Below are positions 11,809 through 23,907 of a DNA stretch of 64,000 nt, piece by piece; position 1 is the stretch's first letter, and every line of letters starts with the position of its first letter. The notes beneath the pieces are model-generated. The model had not been told where the DNA came from, ran no database searches, and was given only the letters and a program-made list of their open reading frames with translations. Origin of the DNA: Dicyema japonicum (lineage: Eukaryota; Dicyemida; Rhombozoa; Dicyemidae). The DNA lies in contig RDEW01000004.1 in assembly GCA_011109175.1 (NCBI GenBank), positions 1,539,067-1,603,066 on the forward strand, given 5' to 3'. Made by a program: the position numbers and the translations under genes.

Positions 11809-13833
11809 ATGTCGATAATTTCATTTATAATGTCAAATCATTCGCCTTTAGACGAAAATGAAGTTATAGAAAAGGTTTTATAGCTTTGAATTAAATTTAG
11901 TTTGGAAATTTGATAGCCAAGTTTGAGTTTAGTTCATTTGAAACCGTCTGTCGTGATTTGTGCAAAAAATATACGAACGTAATTCCTTATTTGTTCGATA
12001 TTATCATGGACCCATCATTTCCAAATAATGCCGCAATTCTATGTTATGACAAACTTATAGAGTTTGTTGCTTCAGTTAGATTTATTAAAAATTAAAGAAC
12101 TTCATTTTTTATTCCATAGCGCCTTCTTCGGTCGATCACTGCTTTGCTGCATTCTACATTATGAGAGAACGGTTCGCTAGTAAGGAATTCGAGTTTGTCA
12201 TCCCATTATATCGGTGGATAGAAAATTTCATTTGTTTATTGCGTAATTTGAGTATTTCAAATTTTCAGCTCATGGATATAGACAGAAGTGTTACTGTATG
12301 GCATTCGAAGCTCTATTTTCCCAGTCAAAAGTATTTTATGTTTTTAGCTCAGCTTTATGAATGCCGGACAATTCTTGACGAAATGCAAGCAAATTTAGAC
12401 GAAATGACTCCGATCATTAGTGAAACTGAGATTGCTGAAGCTCAAATTCAGTATAACAAGGTGAAATTATAATTCGATGTTAAAGTATGATGTGAGATTG
12501 AAACTCGTCGACCATCGCTCCGCTCTTTTATTGAGCGACCAAGAACTTGACACAGCCTCGTCGTGTGTAGATTCGGTATATTTTTATTTAACTTACTCAA
12601 GGTGTTGGAAAGTATAGAATTGATAAATAATAAAGCCATTCGAGAAATTCACAGAGGAAATGTGGAAGGTGCTTTAGAAATGCTTGAATCCGTGAATAAT
12701 CCACCTTTGATTATTACTCATAATATTACTGTAGCGAAATTACTGCTTGGAAACTGCGAACCCGATCATTTGGTCGAAATTCTAGAGAATGGAATCAGCA
12801 AAGCCCACGGCTCACACTTTTTCAGATATGATATTGAAAATGGTGACGTTAGAAGAACTCTGGGCATTTATAAGCTCTATTCTAATCACCCAGAGGCTGC
12901 TCTTCCATTGCTGTACCGAAGTATGAGAACAAACAACCCAGTGGATCTTTTACGAATTTCCGAGGCGATTACCATGTCATGTGATTGTACTTCGTGGAAT
13001 TTGACAGAACATTTTTCTTTGGGATATATTGACTATATCCCTTACTCTCTTCGTGGAAAGGAATCAAAAGAGACTATTTTTGCTATTATACGGGAAAGAA
13101 ATTATAGAGAGGAAAAGAAAAGGCTTGAAAAGGCTATGGAGCTTCTCTTGAGAGCAAAAACGCTGGTAGAATTTGGAATCAATCATTCCTGGGATGTTCC
13201 GGTCGACGACTGTGACGTCTTTGATCATTTGTCCGATTTGAAAATGTGGCAAGATAAATTTGGCGTTTTGAACGTGGCAATTTCTCTCCAACTGGCATTT
13301 GTAACACTCTCGTTGGGTCATTACGAAATTTGTCGTAAAATGTGTAATTTTATACTAAATACGAATTCTGACGCAAATTATTATCAAAAGTAATCATAAT
13401 TCATTTTTTTAGTTTTCTGGCTTCAATTTATTTGGCTGAAGTCCAGCTTTACTTTGATAAAAATCCGGACACCAGTTTAAAGTCGATAGAACGGGCCGGA
13501 AAGATGCTGGAGAATTTTCAGGAAAATAAAAGCGAGTCCATTCGAGCCGTGATCTGGCGAGCGAATAAATTTTTTTCTCATGTTCCGTATTTGAATGTTG
13601 TGATATTTCACAATCGAGCCTTTATTATGGCTGCTGATGGAAATTACAATGAAGCCCGCGAAGTTCTTGGTTCCCTTAATAAAAGGGAGGCTTTAAACCA
13701 ACATAGAGTTGAAATTGACGTTATTAGCAATGCGGGGTTTATATTTACTTTAGAATTATTCTTGGATTATTTGAAGTCTAATAGAAGTACTACATTTTGT
13801 TATTTTTAGAAAATAAATGGCTGGAGTATATAA
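11809..13833 (+). CDS. CNOT10-like TPR protein (CCR4-NOT complex), partial exon model
   Basis: The predicted product is rich in TPR-like helices. CNOT10 is a scaffold subunit of the CCR4-NOT deadenylase, which shortens mRNA poly(A) in the cytoplasm. Supporting blocks are RGNVEGALEMLESV (about 12650), GIYKLYSNHPEAALPLLYRS (12865-12925), AISLQLAFVTLSLGHYE (about 13280-13325), FLASIYLAEVQLYFD (about 13412-13455) and VVIFHNRAFIMAADGNYNEA (about 13595-13655). They occur in the order expected for CNOT10. Introns of 22-26 nt include those beginning near 11875, 12462, 12575, 13391 and 13788; the last exon ends at TAA 13831-13833. I could not settle the splicing at 12080-12360. The start is the first ATG of the open stretch; a second ATG at 11830 is also possible. 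A different TPR protein is the alternative. Confidence 0.6.
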
Positions 13834-13935
13834 AAGAGGAAGCACGTGTTAATTCTCTTCTTAAATGATTGTTAATAAATTGTGTTTTTCGCTTAAAAAT
13901 ATGTGTATTTCTCATTAATATGTACTAAAATTTTT

Positions 13936-14410
13936 ATTATCAAAAAGCACTCCCTAGAAAACATAAAATAGTTAAGTTTCCCTTTGCAGTATTCCGAATC
14001 ATCCTCTCCGTCAGCTCTGACCATGATCTTCCGTTGCGCGCCAGTTCTCTAGGTAGTACAGGTGTCCGCCATTTCCATTATAATGTCAGATGCTGCCCAC
14101 ATTATTGTAACACAGTGAATCATATCCTGATGGGACTGAAAATCCGAAACCATAATGTCGGCAGACCGGTGGGAGGGTAAAAAGGTGGAATCTGCTAAAC
14201 AGTTCTGTTCAATGTACGGTCGTTTTTGTCTATGTAGATAGCAGATAAAGATGTCATATTTTGTTAGATCGCATGTCAGTTGGTGTTTCTTGTAAAGTTG
14301 TTTAAGTCTTCTGCAATTAAAAGATCCCAGAGTGAACGGAGGATAAGGAATATGAATAAGACATAGTTCAATAGATGAGTCACCACAACCTCAACCAAAA
14401 AATTAAATTT
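13936..14410 (-). repeat. compact ~470-bp retroelement-derived repeat, copy 1
   Basis: The minus strand here and the plus strand at 35344-35798 are alignable end to end. Both run from CTCAACCAAAAAATT to GGGAGTGCTTTTTRATAAT, with most differences being substitutions. The 5' half encodes the start of a LINE apurinic-type endonuclease (LTKYDVSVCCLQETKTT in copy 2, then RHYGLGFAV). The 3' half encodes a LxELAxNRxSWSxLTE-like stretch typical of LINE ORF C termini. Both ends are shared, so this is a defined short unit and not random truncation. See findings. Confidence 0.6.
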
Positions 14411-14466
14411 TATGCTAAAAATTATTCGTTAAACCTCTAAAAGAAAATTATATATTGCAAGCTTTT

Positions 14467-17400
14467 AAAAAAACATGCAACGTGCTTTGGATTCGGTAGG
14501 CGTTAAAACTCTCTCGAGTTGGAAAAAATGTTGAAAGGAAATAAGGAGAAGGGTCACTTGCGTTACCTAATGGTATGAATGTAATTCTTGCCATATCCGA
14601 GAGCGTTGTGGCAGATGACCCAAAAGAATGGGCGAGGCAGGTAGTCCTGCAGGTACGTAGCAAGCTATCTCGAATGCCCTGGAATGGTTGGCCATACTTG
14701 GCGGAACTCTGCAGTGGCAGATTCAGCACTGTTATATATGTGAGTGAACTCAAGAAAATGGCTGTAGGCAAAGAGGGTACTGGTCTAAAGGGGCGGGACC
14801 AGGTGACCACAACTGTCAAAGAGAGCACGAGCACCAGAGCTGTGATAAGTTGCAGCTTAAGCATGTTTATGAGGTCTATGCGCGGAATCTCGCTGCAGGG
14901 GCAGATGTCCCACTTGAGGACCGTAGATTTACCCTGCAAGATCCCTCAGTGTAAGGTTAGCGCAAGGTAGTGTTAACCTGTATCAATAAGGCTGTGGTTT
15001 ATGCGGTGGAGGCTAAGCCAGTAGGGTCACTGGGTGACATCTCCCTAGTGCTGTATGCAGCACAGATCACCTATGAGGAATTGACGGACAAGCCCAGACC
15101 ACCCAGTAAATGGAGGGAGCAGATCTGTGCCAAGATTGCTTGGAGACAGACTGAGCTGGAAGCACTGGAGGAGCACATAAGTAGTGTGGCGAGAGGGGTT
15201 ACAGGAAAAGCACCGCCTATAGTAAAGGGGCTAATTAGCAAACTCCGTGTTCCCAAATGGGTTTTCAAAGAGCTGAGGAGGGCAAAGGTAGAGTTAGAGG
15301 GGGCAATAATGGTGTATAAGAGGAAACTCTATACACATGAAAGTCGGTGTAAGAGAAGGAGAGAAAATAATCTGTTTGAGTTTAATCGCAGATTGTTTTA
15401 CCGTCGCCTACACGAAAATGGCCATAGTGTATGTTCCCAGCAGGACGCGGAAATGCTTTCCACATGGGGTAGTATGTGGGAGGCTAAACCACGCAGAGGA
15501 AATGCGTGGAATGTCCCGTACAGCGCCGCTCCTTTCTTGGCGGAATCTTGCGGAATTTTCGATTTTCGCAAGAAATTTGAGGCGGTAGTGAGACATCTCC
15601 CTGATTGGAAGACGACCGGGGTCGATAAAGTTTATAATTTCTTTATCAAAAGATGCACTTCATTACACGAGTCTATGTGTCGTGTATTACAGAAAAGCAT
15701 CACTAACCCGGAAACGATTCCTGATTGGGCATGCACAGGGACAACTTATTTGATCCCAAAGCTGGACAACCCCCAGTCTGCTGCAGATTATCGACCGATA
15801 ACCTGCATGCCAACCCTGTATAAAGTGATGACCAAATTGGTGGCTAATGAGGTCAGGAGCTTTGTAGAAGCAAATGGGATTCTCTCCGAGAATCAGTTGG
15901 GTACTATGCGAAATTGTCAGGGAGCAAAAGAGCAGGCTTTGATCAACAAATGCCTTTCTGTGTCTCACGGAAACCCACTTTTGTCTATGTGGGTGGATGT
16001 GAAGAAGGCTTACGATTCAGTTGATCATTCTTACCTTGTCGAGTGCCTACACAGTCTGTGTATGCCTGTGTGGTTCATCAGCTTTGTAGTGGCTGTGATG
16101 AATAGGTGGAGTATTCATCTGAACTATAATAGGCACCGGATAGGCGAGGTAAAACTCAAGAGGGGGATCCTTCAGGGGATAGCATGTCTCCGCTACTCTT
16201 TGTTCTCTGTTTGGAGCCATTGAGTCGCCGCCTCAATGACCGGTTTGAGCAAATACCAGTTCATTGTGAAGGGGTCTGTTTCAGTACAAATCACCTTCTT
16301 TTTATCGATGACTGAAGATGTATGCTCGAACAGCCGAGGAGCTCTACTCCATGGGGGTCTGTGCCAGGGAATTCTTTGAGAGTATAGGGCTAGATTTGAA
16401 TTATTCAAAGTCTGCGACTAACACGAAAGTATGTAGCGAGTTAGTAAGAGTCCTAGAGGAACACGAAGGATATAAGTATCTGGGTGTTACCGAAACTCCA
16501 AAGTCTCTTATAATGCCTGAGACAAAGCGACAAATTACTGAAGGCATCCGTAAAAGAGCAGCGTTATTGTGTAAGACGTCTCTAAATGCAAGGAATTTGT
16601 TCCTAGCATTAAATGAATATGCTGTCTCGCTGCTAAACTACTACATAGGTGTTGTGGAGTTTGAGCCCAAAGAGTATGATGAGATGGATGTTATGATCCG
16701 TGGAGTACTCAGAGAGAACCATGTCCATGTGCTGGCAGCCAATAAGGAGAGACTATATTTACCCCGTGATAAATTCGGCCGTGGATTGTGTGGAGTAGTC
16801 CAATTAAGTGAGCGTATTCTAATGCGAATGCACGACACCCTGAAAACTGGGCCAAGTGTGTCTGCTAGGAAGTACGCCATAATAACGACCGAAAAAACAC
16901 GGGGAACCCACCTAGGCACTATCAGACCTTTTTTGTCTGCTAAGTATGGTGTTGATGATGGTGGGCTAGTAAATGTGAAGGCGTTGATCGAATTACAATA
17001 TAATAATTTGATGGAAAAGATCAACTTAAAAAAACTTCATAAGGTCCTCTTCAGAGCATTGGACAACCCACATGTCGACCTTAAGTCGTCGACAATATGG
17101 CTAAAATACGGTGACAACTCACCTCGATCAGAAAAGCAGTACACGTATATGCAAGACCGCAATATTTGTTGGGGTCGATCAACAAATACATGTCCCCACT
17201 GTAAGTCAAGGAGCATGTCAGTTGATCATTTAGCCATTCGATGTGGATCCATGCTCTGCCACGACTATGTGTGTAGGCATAACGGGGTTGTAAGGAGTCT
17301 TCATCTTCTACTATGCAATAAGTATGATATTCGCCACACCAGAAAGTTGCGGACTCATAAGGTGCAATCTGTAGTAGAGAACACCAGGGAACAAATTAAG

Positions 17401-17929
17401 GTAGACAGTGTTATCCGTACCTCGGTGCTAGTCAAGCACAATAAACCGGACATTGTGGTACACGATAAGGAGTCTGGCCAAGTCCTTATCATAGAGGTTG
17501 GCATCACGTCTCAAGACCGTTTGCAGACTGTGGAGGTTGAGAAAAAAAAGTATGACTTTCTTGCAAACGAGATGGGGCAGATGCTTGGTTGCAAGGTCCT
17601 CGTTATTCCTATGGTAATGACGTGGGAAGGAATTGCAACAAAGTACACAAGGGTTATCTGAAGCAGTTGGGGTAGATAGGAAGCTCCAGTCCTATCTACA
17701 GTCCACTGTGTTAAAGCGGACCCTAGAGAGCCTGACACTGGAGTATAGGAGGCAGAGCCCTGAGATGCCATATGGGCAGAGGGTTCAATTGGACAAGGCG
17801 CTCTCGGAGTTGTTTCAGCAACCAGAGTCGAACCTGCCTGAGGAGGCTGGCGAACAGGTAGGCGAGTAAGGTTGTTGATTATTAAATAGATTAACTTTTT
17901 TATTGTTGGTTAAATAAAGTGGGTTTCTT
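14467..17929 (+). mobile_element. R2-like (RLE-type) non-LTR retrotransposon, copy 1, with 13-bp TSD
   Basis: A near-complete element flanked by the perfect 13-mer ATTGCAAGCTTTT at 14454-14466 and 17930-17942, a target-site duplication. It shares about 3.4 kb of high identity with copy 2 (60090-63525), from ATGCAACGTGC at its 5' side to TTAAATAAAGTG at its 3' side. Sequence outside these bounds is unrelated between the copies, so they are independent insertions and not a segmental duplication. There is no poly(A) or TTATT tail, unlike the other LINEs in the window. Its coding content is described in the overlapping pseudogene entry. Confidence 0.9.
14572..17869 (+). pseudogene. R2-like ORF: RT, CCHC finger, restriction-like endonuclease (frame-broken)
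   Basis: The element's single polyprotein should nick DNA and prime reverse transcription at the nick. Visible in order: an N-terminal region without a finger I recognise (14572-14960, shifted); YRPITCMPTLYKVM (fingers of RT, about 15787); VDVKKAYDSVDH (motif A, about 15993); GILQG (motif B, frame broken after it near 16178); HLLFIDD (motif C, 16292-16312) followed at once by TGA 16313-16315; frame resumed at ATG 16318; a CPHCKSRSMSVDHLAIRC zinc motif (CX2CX8HX4C, about 17190); and the KPDIVVHDKESGQVLIIEVG nuclease core (about 17446-17505). Further one-base losses lie near 17645 and 17670. The TGA after FIDD is shared with copy 2; the motif B, 17645 and 17670 breaks are private, and two of these fall in G runs. 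Confidence 0.85.
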
Positions 17930-17942
17930 ATTGCAAGCTTTT

Positions 17943-18451
17943 TAATAAACACGTTTTATTTAACAATAAAATTATTTATTATCAATAACAGGGAAGAGCG
18001 GCTGCTGACATAACGGAGTAAGCGCTTCCGCGGACAACTTCAATCTCAATTCGTTGCTTCAGCCAGACCGCTTCCCGCACGTCTTTTTTACAATGGGCCA
18101 ATTTACCCCCGATTTCCTTCAGGAAAGAGCCTGTGATACTTCCTGCGGCACCAGACGTCTCGATTGCCACCGTTACAAAATGAAAGCGATTTCCAAATTC
18201 TCTGCCAGATCGGCTGCCGATCCAGCAGACTGCGCCGAGCTGAGCATCACCGAGTTCGAGAATGAATCCACACAAGTGCAGTCCCATACAAGCGATTTTC
18301 CCTCAGTGAACGGAAAGAGTGTTAGCCCATCCGGTCTTTTCCCGTCTCCGCGGTCCAATCCTACGGACTCCAGCACTGCCGAAAGTTGCAGCTTCAAGAC
18401 CACGCATGACAATGTTGTTCATAGCAGCGTGGCGGGGTGCTCTGCTCGCAC
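17943..18451 (-). mobile_element. retroelement C-terminal fragment (KRPDG-type RT family), copy a
   Basis: The minus strand encodes GDGKRPDGLTLFPF, then LVWDCTCVDSFS (about 18240-18350), followed by VTVAIETSGAAG, FLKEIGGKLAH and REAVWLKQRIEIEVVRGSA (18005-18170). This is the C-terminal region of a widespread animal RT family with a GVQQGDPLGP motif B; the PDG...WDxT spacing suggests a nuclease-like fold. Frames shift between the blocks. The fragment is bounded on both sides by TGCAAGCTTTT (17932-17942 and 18452-18462), the same 11-mer that forms the core of the TSD of R2-like copy 1. Confidence 0.65.
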
Positions 18452-18462
18452 TGCAAGCTTTT

Positions 18463-19508
18463 AGCATGAAGGTTAAATTCCTATAAGCCTTCAGAGTTGA
18501 AAAAATAAAAAAATTAAATTTTTTATTTTTACCATAAATAGGGAAATTTTTTGCCATAAAATGCCATCTTTATGGAGGGGTCATTTAGTTATTAATGAGT
18601 TAAATTATATTAATTTTTTTAAATACTTTATCTTTATAAGTTATAGATACTATTTTTGCCATTTTTGATTTAAATGCCATAATTCGTTTGAGTTCCATAA
18701 TAAAAATAATGAAACCACACTTTTCTCGAGAATCATATTACATAGCTTTGCCTAGCCAGGACACACACTTTATTAAAGTAATGAACAGTTATGATAATTA
18801 ATCATAGAAAGGTCATCACTGCTATTTTGTTGCTTGTGAGTCTTCTATAGTCGATCCGGATCTTATTTTATTTATTTCCCTGAGATGTGCACTTTCCGCA
18901 CTTTCCGAGGATACATATCAGCTATCGGTCCTCTAGATAGAACACACACTTTATTTTAAGCAAAAAACAGTTATCATAGCTAATCGATGAGGGAGAATCA
19001 AAGAATGCTCTTCACTTATTTGTTTTTTTTCTTTTTCATGGGTGTATTTCCTATATAGACAATCTGGTTCCGCAGTGAAATGTTCACTGATGACAGCGTC
19101 ACTCGTCAAGCCGAAACATATTGATGAGGGAACCCTCAATCGAAATGTACAGTATAGAAATTCGAACTAGCGACCTTCAAGCCTCTTTTTCAAAATGTGA
19201 AGAATGTACATGGCAATAGGTCTCCTACAACTCGAAATTATAAAATAATTTTTAAACACAGAAGTCAGAAGAATGCGCTATTGCTTTATACAATCAGCTC
19301 TTGAAACTCACGTGACTCCTGGGCTTATGGAACCTCAGTTTCGAACTGTTACACGAAAAATTCTCATTATTTTATTATTTATTTTATTTATTCAAAGCAT
19401 GTAACCAAATAAAAAAATTTTTATTTCTAATTAAATTTAGTTTTATTAATTTTAAAATTATAATTAATGCGATTATTTTATTAGTGACGACAAAATAACG
19501 CAGTGTAT
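18463..19508. other. intergenic; diverged tandem repeat
   Basis: AT-rich spacer. Two diverged units of about 185 bp each begin with ACACACACTTTATT (about 18763 and 18943). Each continues with AACAGTTAT-ATARYTAAT and a later GTxxACTxxxxxC stretch. No protein similarity seen. A possible tRNA-like B-box remnant lies on the minus strand near 19165-19185 (GGTCGCTAGTTCGAATT). Confidence 0.4.
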
Positions 19509-22071
19509 ATGGAATGGTCTGAAATTTATAATCTGGCTAATACCTTACAAGAAGTTCAAAGTCTGAGTTCTACAAATAGGTAAAAACTGATATCTTAAAT
19601 TTTTGAGTTTATCAAAAAGTAATTGGATTGATATTATCAATTATTTACATGAGCGAAAACAGGTCAACTTGATATTTTCAGAATGTGGACAATTCATGAT
19701 GACAACGGAATATGTCAAAAACTATATTCTTGAACAAATCCAGAAAGAAAATGGTTTTATTTTAAAACAATAATAGGGTTTTTGGATCTTGTGAAAATTT
19801 CAAGAAAAATGCATGTATTTTTAAAAGATATTAAAAATGTTGTCAAACTTATATTGGAAGAAAATAAAGAATTTTGTCTTGTCGAAGATAAACTTTATTC
19901 AGAGTTTTGACTTTAAAATATTTAGAAAATTTTACGAAGAATTGGCAGAAAAAATTAATTATTCTTTGCAGGAAAAATTGTGTTGAAAATATATGATTTC
20001 TCGGTAGAACACAATATTCCTTACAAAGTGATTAATAAAGTAGTAAATGAATTTATTTATGATTATTTTGGAAAAAACCGGAACAGTGATTGACGGAACG
20101 TTTAATAAAATGGAGATTTCTTGTACACCGACGAAGCTGTGAATCGCTGTAAGGCAATCATTAAAGGAATACTATGGGAACATTAAAGTAATCTTTAAAT
20201 AAATTTAGAATAATATCAATCGACAAATTAAGAGAACGAGTTTCACAAATCGACTCAGTATATGAAAGTTAATTAGATTTTAGAATTTTTAGACATTTTT
20301 GACCTGGCAATTAATTCTAATGAATTTTGTGGAAGGATTGTTAAGTCTTTTGGAACTATTTCCACATCGTTTATGCCTGCTTATTATGAGCAGAAATTGA
20401 CTGCTCATATTATCACGAGTATTAACTCTAGTGGAGTAATAAGTATTTTTGATATTACTTATTCTAGATTATAAGTTTTACAGAAACCGTGGAATCAGAG
20501 ATGTCTTAAATGTTGTTACAACTCTAGCGAATGATTTAATCATTCATTTAAGCACGTGTTGTATCACAGTGACAAAAAGTGAAAATTTGAAATTTCAGAT
20601 CATTTCAGAACTAAATAATAAGCGATATGTGGATCTCTTTACTACTGTTTTAGTTATAAAAGTAATCATTAGCTCCCTGAGGAATTCGAAGAGGAAGATA
20701 TTTATCCCTTTTTGGAATCAATCGACTTAAACTCTTCTGATTTAAATTTCCGAATTGAGAAAAATAGATGGATTATTCTTGAAGAATATGTGAAATCTAT
20801 TTTCGATAAATTGATCTCAGAAATGGACCAATATGCGCAAAAAGTGATTTATATTTATTTTACGTTCTACAGCATTTGAAAGATTTCAAGGTTCTTGAGT
20901 CAAACGAAAATAAAATCTCAAAGAAACCTCCGAAGAAAAGGGAAAAAACAAAAAAGAGTTTGACTTTCACGACTATAAATAAGATAAATCAAGGAAAGTG
21001 GATGAAGATAAAAGAAAGGATTTTGAAGAAAATGAAAAAATTTTATATTCTTTTTTCACCAAAGACGAATATTTTGAGTTTCTAAAAGCGTATTTTCCTT
21101 CAACTGACGAATTCTATGAGTTAATATTTGAACTTTTAAAAGAGTTTTGAGCTGTTTGACAAATTTAGTGCTGTTATATGCGAATTTCAACCTTTTGCCA
21201 AAAATGCTATTGAAAATTCAAAGAGGTTAATTCATTATGATCTGAAAACTCAAATTAATTCCATAAAAGGGTACCTCTCGATACAAATTCCTCGAATATT
21301 GTGCTATCATAAGGGGATACAATTTCTTGAAGATTTACAAAATATTCGCACAGCTTTTGAGAAACATTTATTAAGAAATTTGGGATTTCCTATTGCTGAT
21401 TCGATTTTGCGAGAATGCGCCTTTAGAGAAAATTTAATAGAAAATGATTATTTTATCGATTCTGACGTTTTTTGATAATTAATTTTTAGAAAAATAGAAA
21501 TTCTTTGATTGACCATTTTGATTCTTCTTTAAAAAGTGATTTGAAAAGTCTTTATGATAGTCTGAAAGCTACAATACCATCAACTGTACGTTTAGTATAA
21601 ATTTTCGTAGAAAGCATTTTTGGAGTTATTTGAAAAATTAATTTTTAGTCAATTTGGATTTAATTTGCCAAAATTTGATAAACGTTGCGAAAAGTTTATT
21701 TTAATTTTATCGATAGAGAGATTGTTTTAGCTAATCGAGAACATTTAAGAGAATTATTAAAGTCTCAAACCGATAAACCATCGATCTTCCTTACAGCCAT
21801 TTCACTGATTTTTAATGTGGTTCAGAATGCCACACTTTTAATACCCGGGAAATTTGTTGGGAAAGTTTTTCATTTGTTATCAAATAATCTAACTCCCGCT
21901 GAATTTGAGTTGCTAACTAAATCTGAAAGTATTTATATTGTGTCCAATACATTTGTAGGGATTGCTATCAAAAATTTAAAAGGCTTGAAGGAAGGTAATT
22001 TTGCTGAAGATGAGGAAGATAATGAAGTTTATAATACTCTTACTATGACTATTTTGAATAAATATTGTTAA
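19509..22071 (+). CDS. UFL1: UFL1, E3 UFM1-protein ligase 1
   Basis: UFL1 transfers the ubiquitin-like modifier UFM1 to ER-associated targets and works with DDRGK1 at the ER. The start MEWSEIYNLANTLQEVQSL matches the family N terminus; the next exon gives LSKSNWIDIINYLHERKQV, then YVKNYILEQIQKENG. The middle carries LYTDEAVNRCKAIIKG (about 20127-20175, family IFTEAFV region). Then come a lysine-rich linker (20930-21020), EYFEFLKAYFPS and LELFEKLIF-like helical parts, and the C-terminal LANREHLRELL to ILNKYC at 21727-22071. Introns of 22-28 nt are placed near 19580, 19771, 19900, 20963, 21145, 21467, 21588 and 21688. Three spots (about 19985, 20070, 20117) need one-base changes to keep the homologous frame. 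Either the gene is newly damaged or the sequence has homopolymer errors; the long conserved C terminus favours a live gene. Confidence 0.8.
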
Positions 22072-22800
22072 TGTTGTTTATCGTAAATTTTTTTAGTTTA
22101 TGTTTTTCTTAAATAGTAAACATTTTAAGTAGTTATCATTGTGGTGTCATGCGGCAATTTGATTGAAGAATTTGTCTTGTTTCATTTGTTCTTACTCTTT
22201 CCTATTCTAATAGAGCAACAAGGACAAGTTCAGTTCTTGAAGTCTTGGTTTTCCATACATATTTTTCAAACGTCATCAGATCAACCGGCAATAACTTTTA
22301 AACTTATTTTCTGAAAAGATTTCATATTACGATTTTTCGATTTATGTGGATACACTTTGATTTTAGGTTTCTTGAAAATATGTTGAAATTGATGGGCACG
22401 TACTTTTTCATGAGTAGATTATTATTTATATGACACATGTGCTCTAGAAAAGTCGTTCTGTCCCATCTCCATCCTCCAACTCCATTTTTATTTTTTTGTG
22501 TTTCACAGAAATAGCGAAGAAACTTTTCTTTTTGAATTGATCGATCAAATGCTGCCATCTCGGGATTAGACTTGCTTGATTGTAATTTGTTCAAAAAAAG
22601 ACCCGACTCCAAAAACTCGGTGATCTTATGTCGTGAAGAATATGTCGTTTTTCACAATTCATGGTCTATGAATGTCACAATATATCCAATAAAGGAGTTG
22701 ATCTAAAGGCAGAAAGCTTGGATTCTTGTAAAAAGACAATATCCACATGGTGTTCAGAAAAATCAGAATTTCAAAAAGTTTCCTTCTGATTAAATTAGCG
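22072..22800. other. intergenic, no recognised gene
   Basis: AT-rich spacer. A 96-codon minus-strand frame (22322-22612) contains GVGGWRWDRTTFLEHMCHIN but resembles no family I know and has no neighbour exons. I leave it uncalled. Confidence 0.35.
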
Positions 22801-22899
22801 GTCAGTCAACAAAATTGACAAAGTTTGTCCTGGATTTTGTCAACGTCACCACTCATTGGTGGAACAGGGAACGAAATTGTCTGCTGGTAGAATGAATAG

Positions 22900-23180
22900 A
22901 TACTAAATAAAATTATTCCAAAGACCAAGGGTAAAACCAAACTAACTAATTCATCTGTCCTGACGAGTTTTAGCAAACCTCGCCCAAGCACAGTGATCCA
23001 GAGGATGTTGTCCTGGGAACTAAGTTCGATTCCAGAACTCGTCGCTAGGGAGCTAAATTTTCTCCTGTTGAAAAAACAGTTGGATCCTTTTGAATGCCGG
23101 CCAAGAATTGGGCGTCTCCTGAATACGGTTGATCCAATTACGCTATCAGAGGGACGGGAGATATTTTCAACCAATTAGCC
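22900..23180 (-). repeat. SINE-like repeat with LINE-type 3' tail (tentative)
   Basis: Read on the minus strand, the segment ends in GAATTAGTTAGTTTGGTTTT, then CCTTGGTCTTTGGAATAAT. This is the same 3' tail as the Jockey/CR1-like LINEs in the window. The body upstream lacks LINE ORF similarity and contains a tRNA B-box-like GTTCGATTCC, in the opposite orientation (about 23025-23034). A non-autonomous element borrowing the LINE tail would look like this, but one copy cannot prove it. Confidence 0.3.
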
Positions 23181-23247
23181 ACATAGCACAGAATGGCGTA
23201 ACGAAGCTTTTTTAAAAAAATCCTTTTGATAAAGTTTGAACATAATA

Positions 23248-23897
23248 ATAATAACACCAGAAACCATGATCACGTGATCCCAGCACGCTCTAGCAGGGAC
23301 CTCATCTTGGCCCGATGGTCCTCCCTCGACCCCACACAAGCACGTATCGGTCGAGTGACTGGGTCTTCGCGTTCCATAATTCATTCGTATCAAGGCTTCA
23401 AGTGGCAATGGTGGCTGGAACTCTCCAGAAATCTAGCGTTATATGATTTTGAAGGCTCTTCTCCGACTAGCCTCGATCTTCAAGACATTTGTCCAAGAGA
23501 TGAATAGGCCCCATTTACCACATGCATAAAAGATGCATGGTTCAATAAATTGTTTATAGAGCTCAAAACAGAATGCTTTTCGATCTTCCATAAGCCTGTG
23601 AGGCAATTCAGAACATTAGTTTTCTTATCGCATTTCGTAATTACGTTTTCAATATGGGGCGAGAATGACATATGCATGTCAAAAGTCACCCCATGGATCT
23701 TTGGGATTTTCTGATAGGAATAGGTTCATTGGTTGCCTTCAGTACGATCGTCCGTCTTCTTAGTCTCTTGTCTAAAGTAAATAGGGTTGTGACGGATTTT
23801 TCATTCCTGGCAGTTAGGCAATTCTGCGATAGCCATTTGTCAAGACTGTCCAGATTTTCTTGCAATCGCAAAGTGGCAATCTGGATGTCCTGATCGC
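23248..23897 (-). mobile_element. LINE copy C (Jockey/CR1-like), interrupted by copy D
   Basis: The minus strand encodes ITKCDKKTNVLNCLTGLWK, VTFDMHMSFSPHIENV and DKRLRRRTIVLKA, the same blocks and order as LINE copy B. It ends in an LLERAGIT-stop at 23274-23281 with a TTATTATTATTATG tail. The hairpin partner is 23260-23267. Its 5' continuation resumes at about 24840 (CATAA-ACTGAG region, aligning with 11530-11560 of copy B) after the nested insertion of copy D. Frame breaks show it is inactive. Confidence 0.7.
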
Positions 23898-23907
23898 GTG
23901 ACGCAAT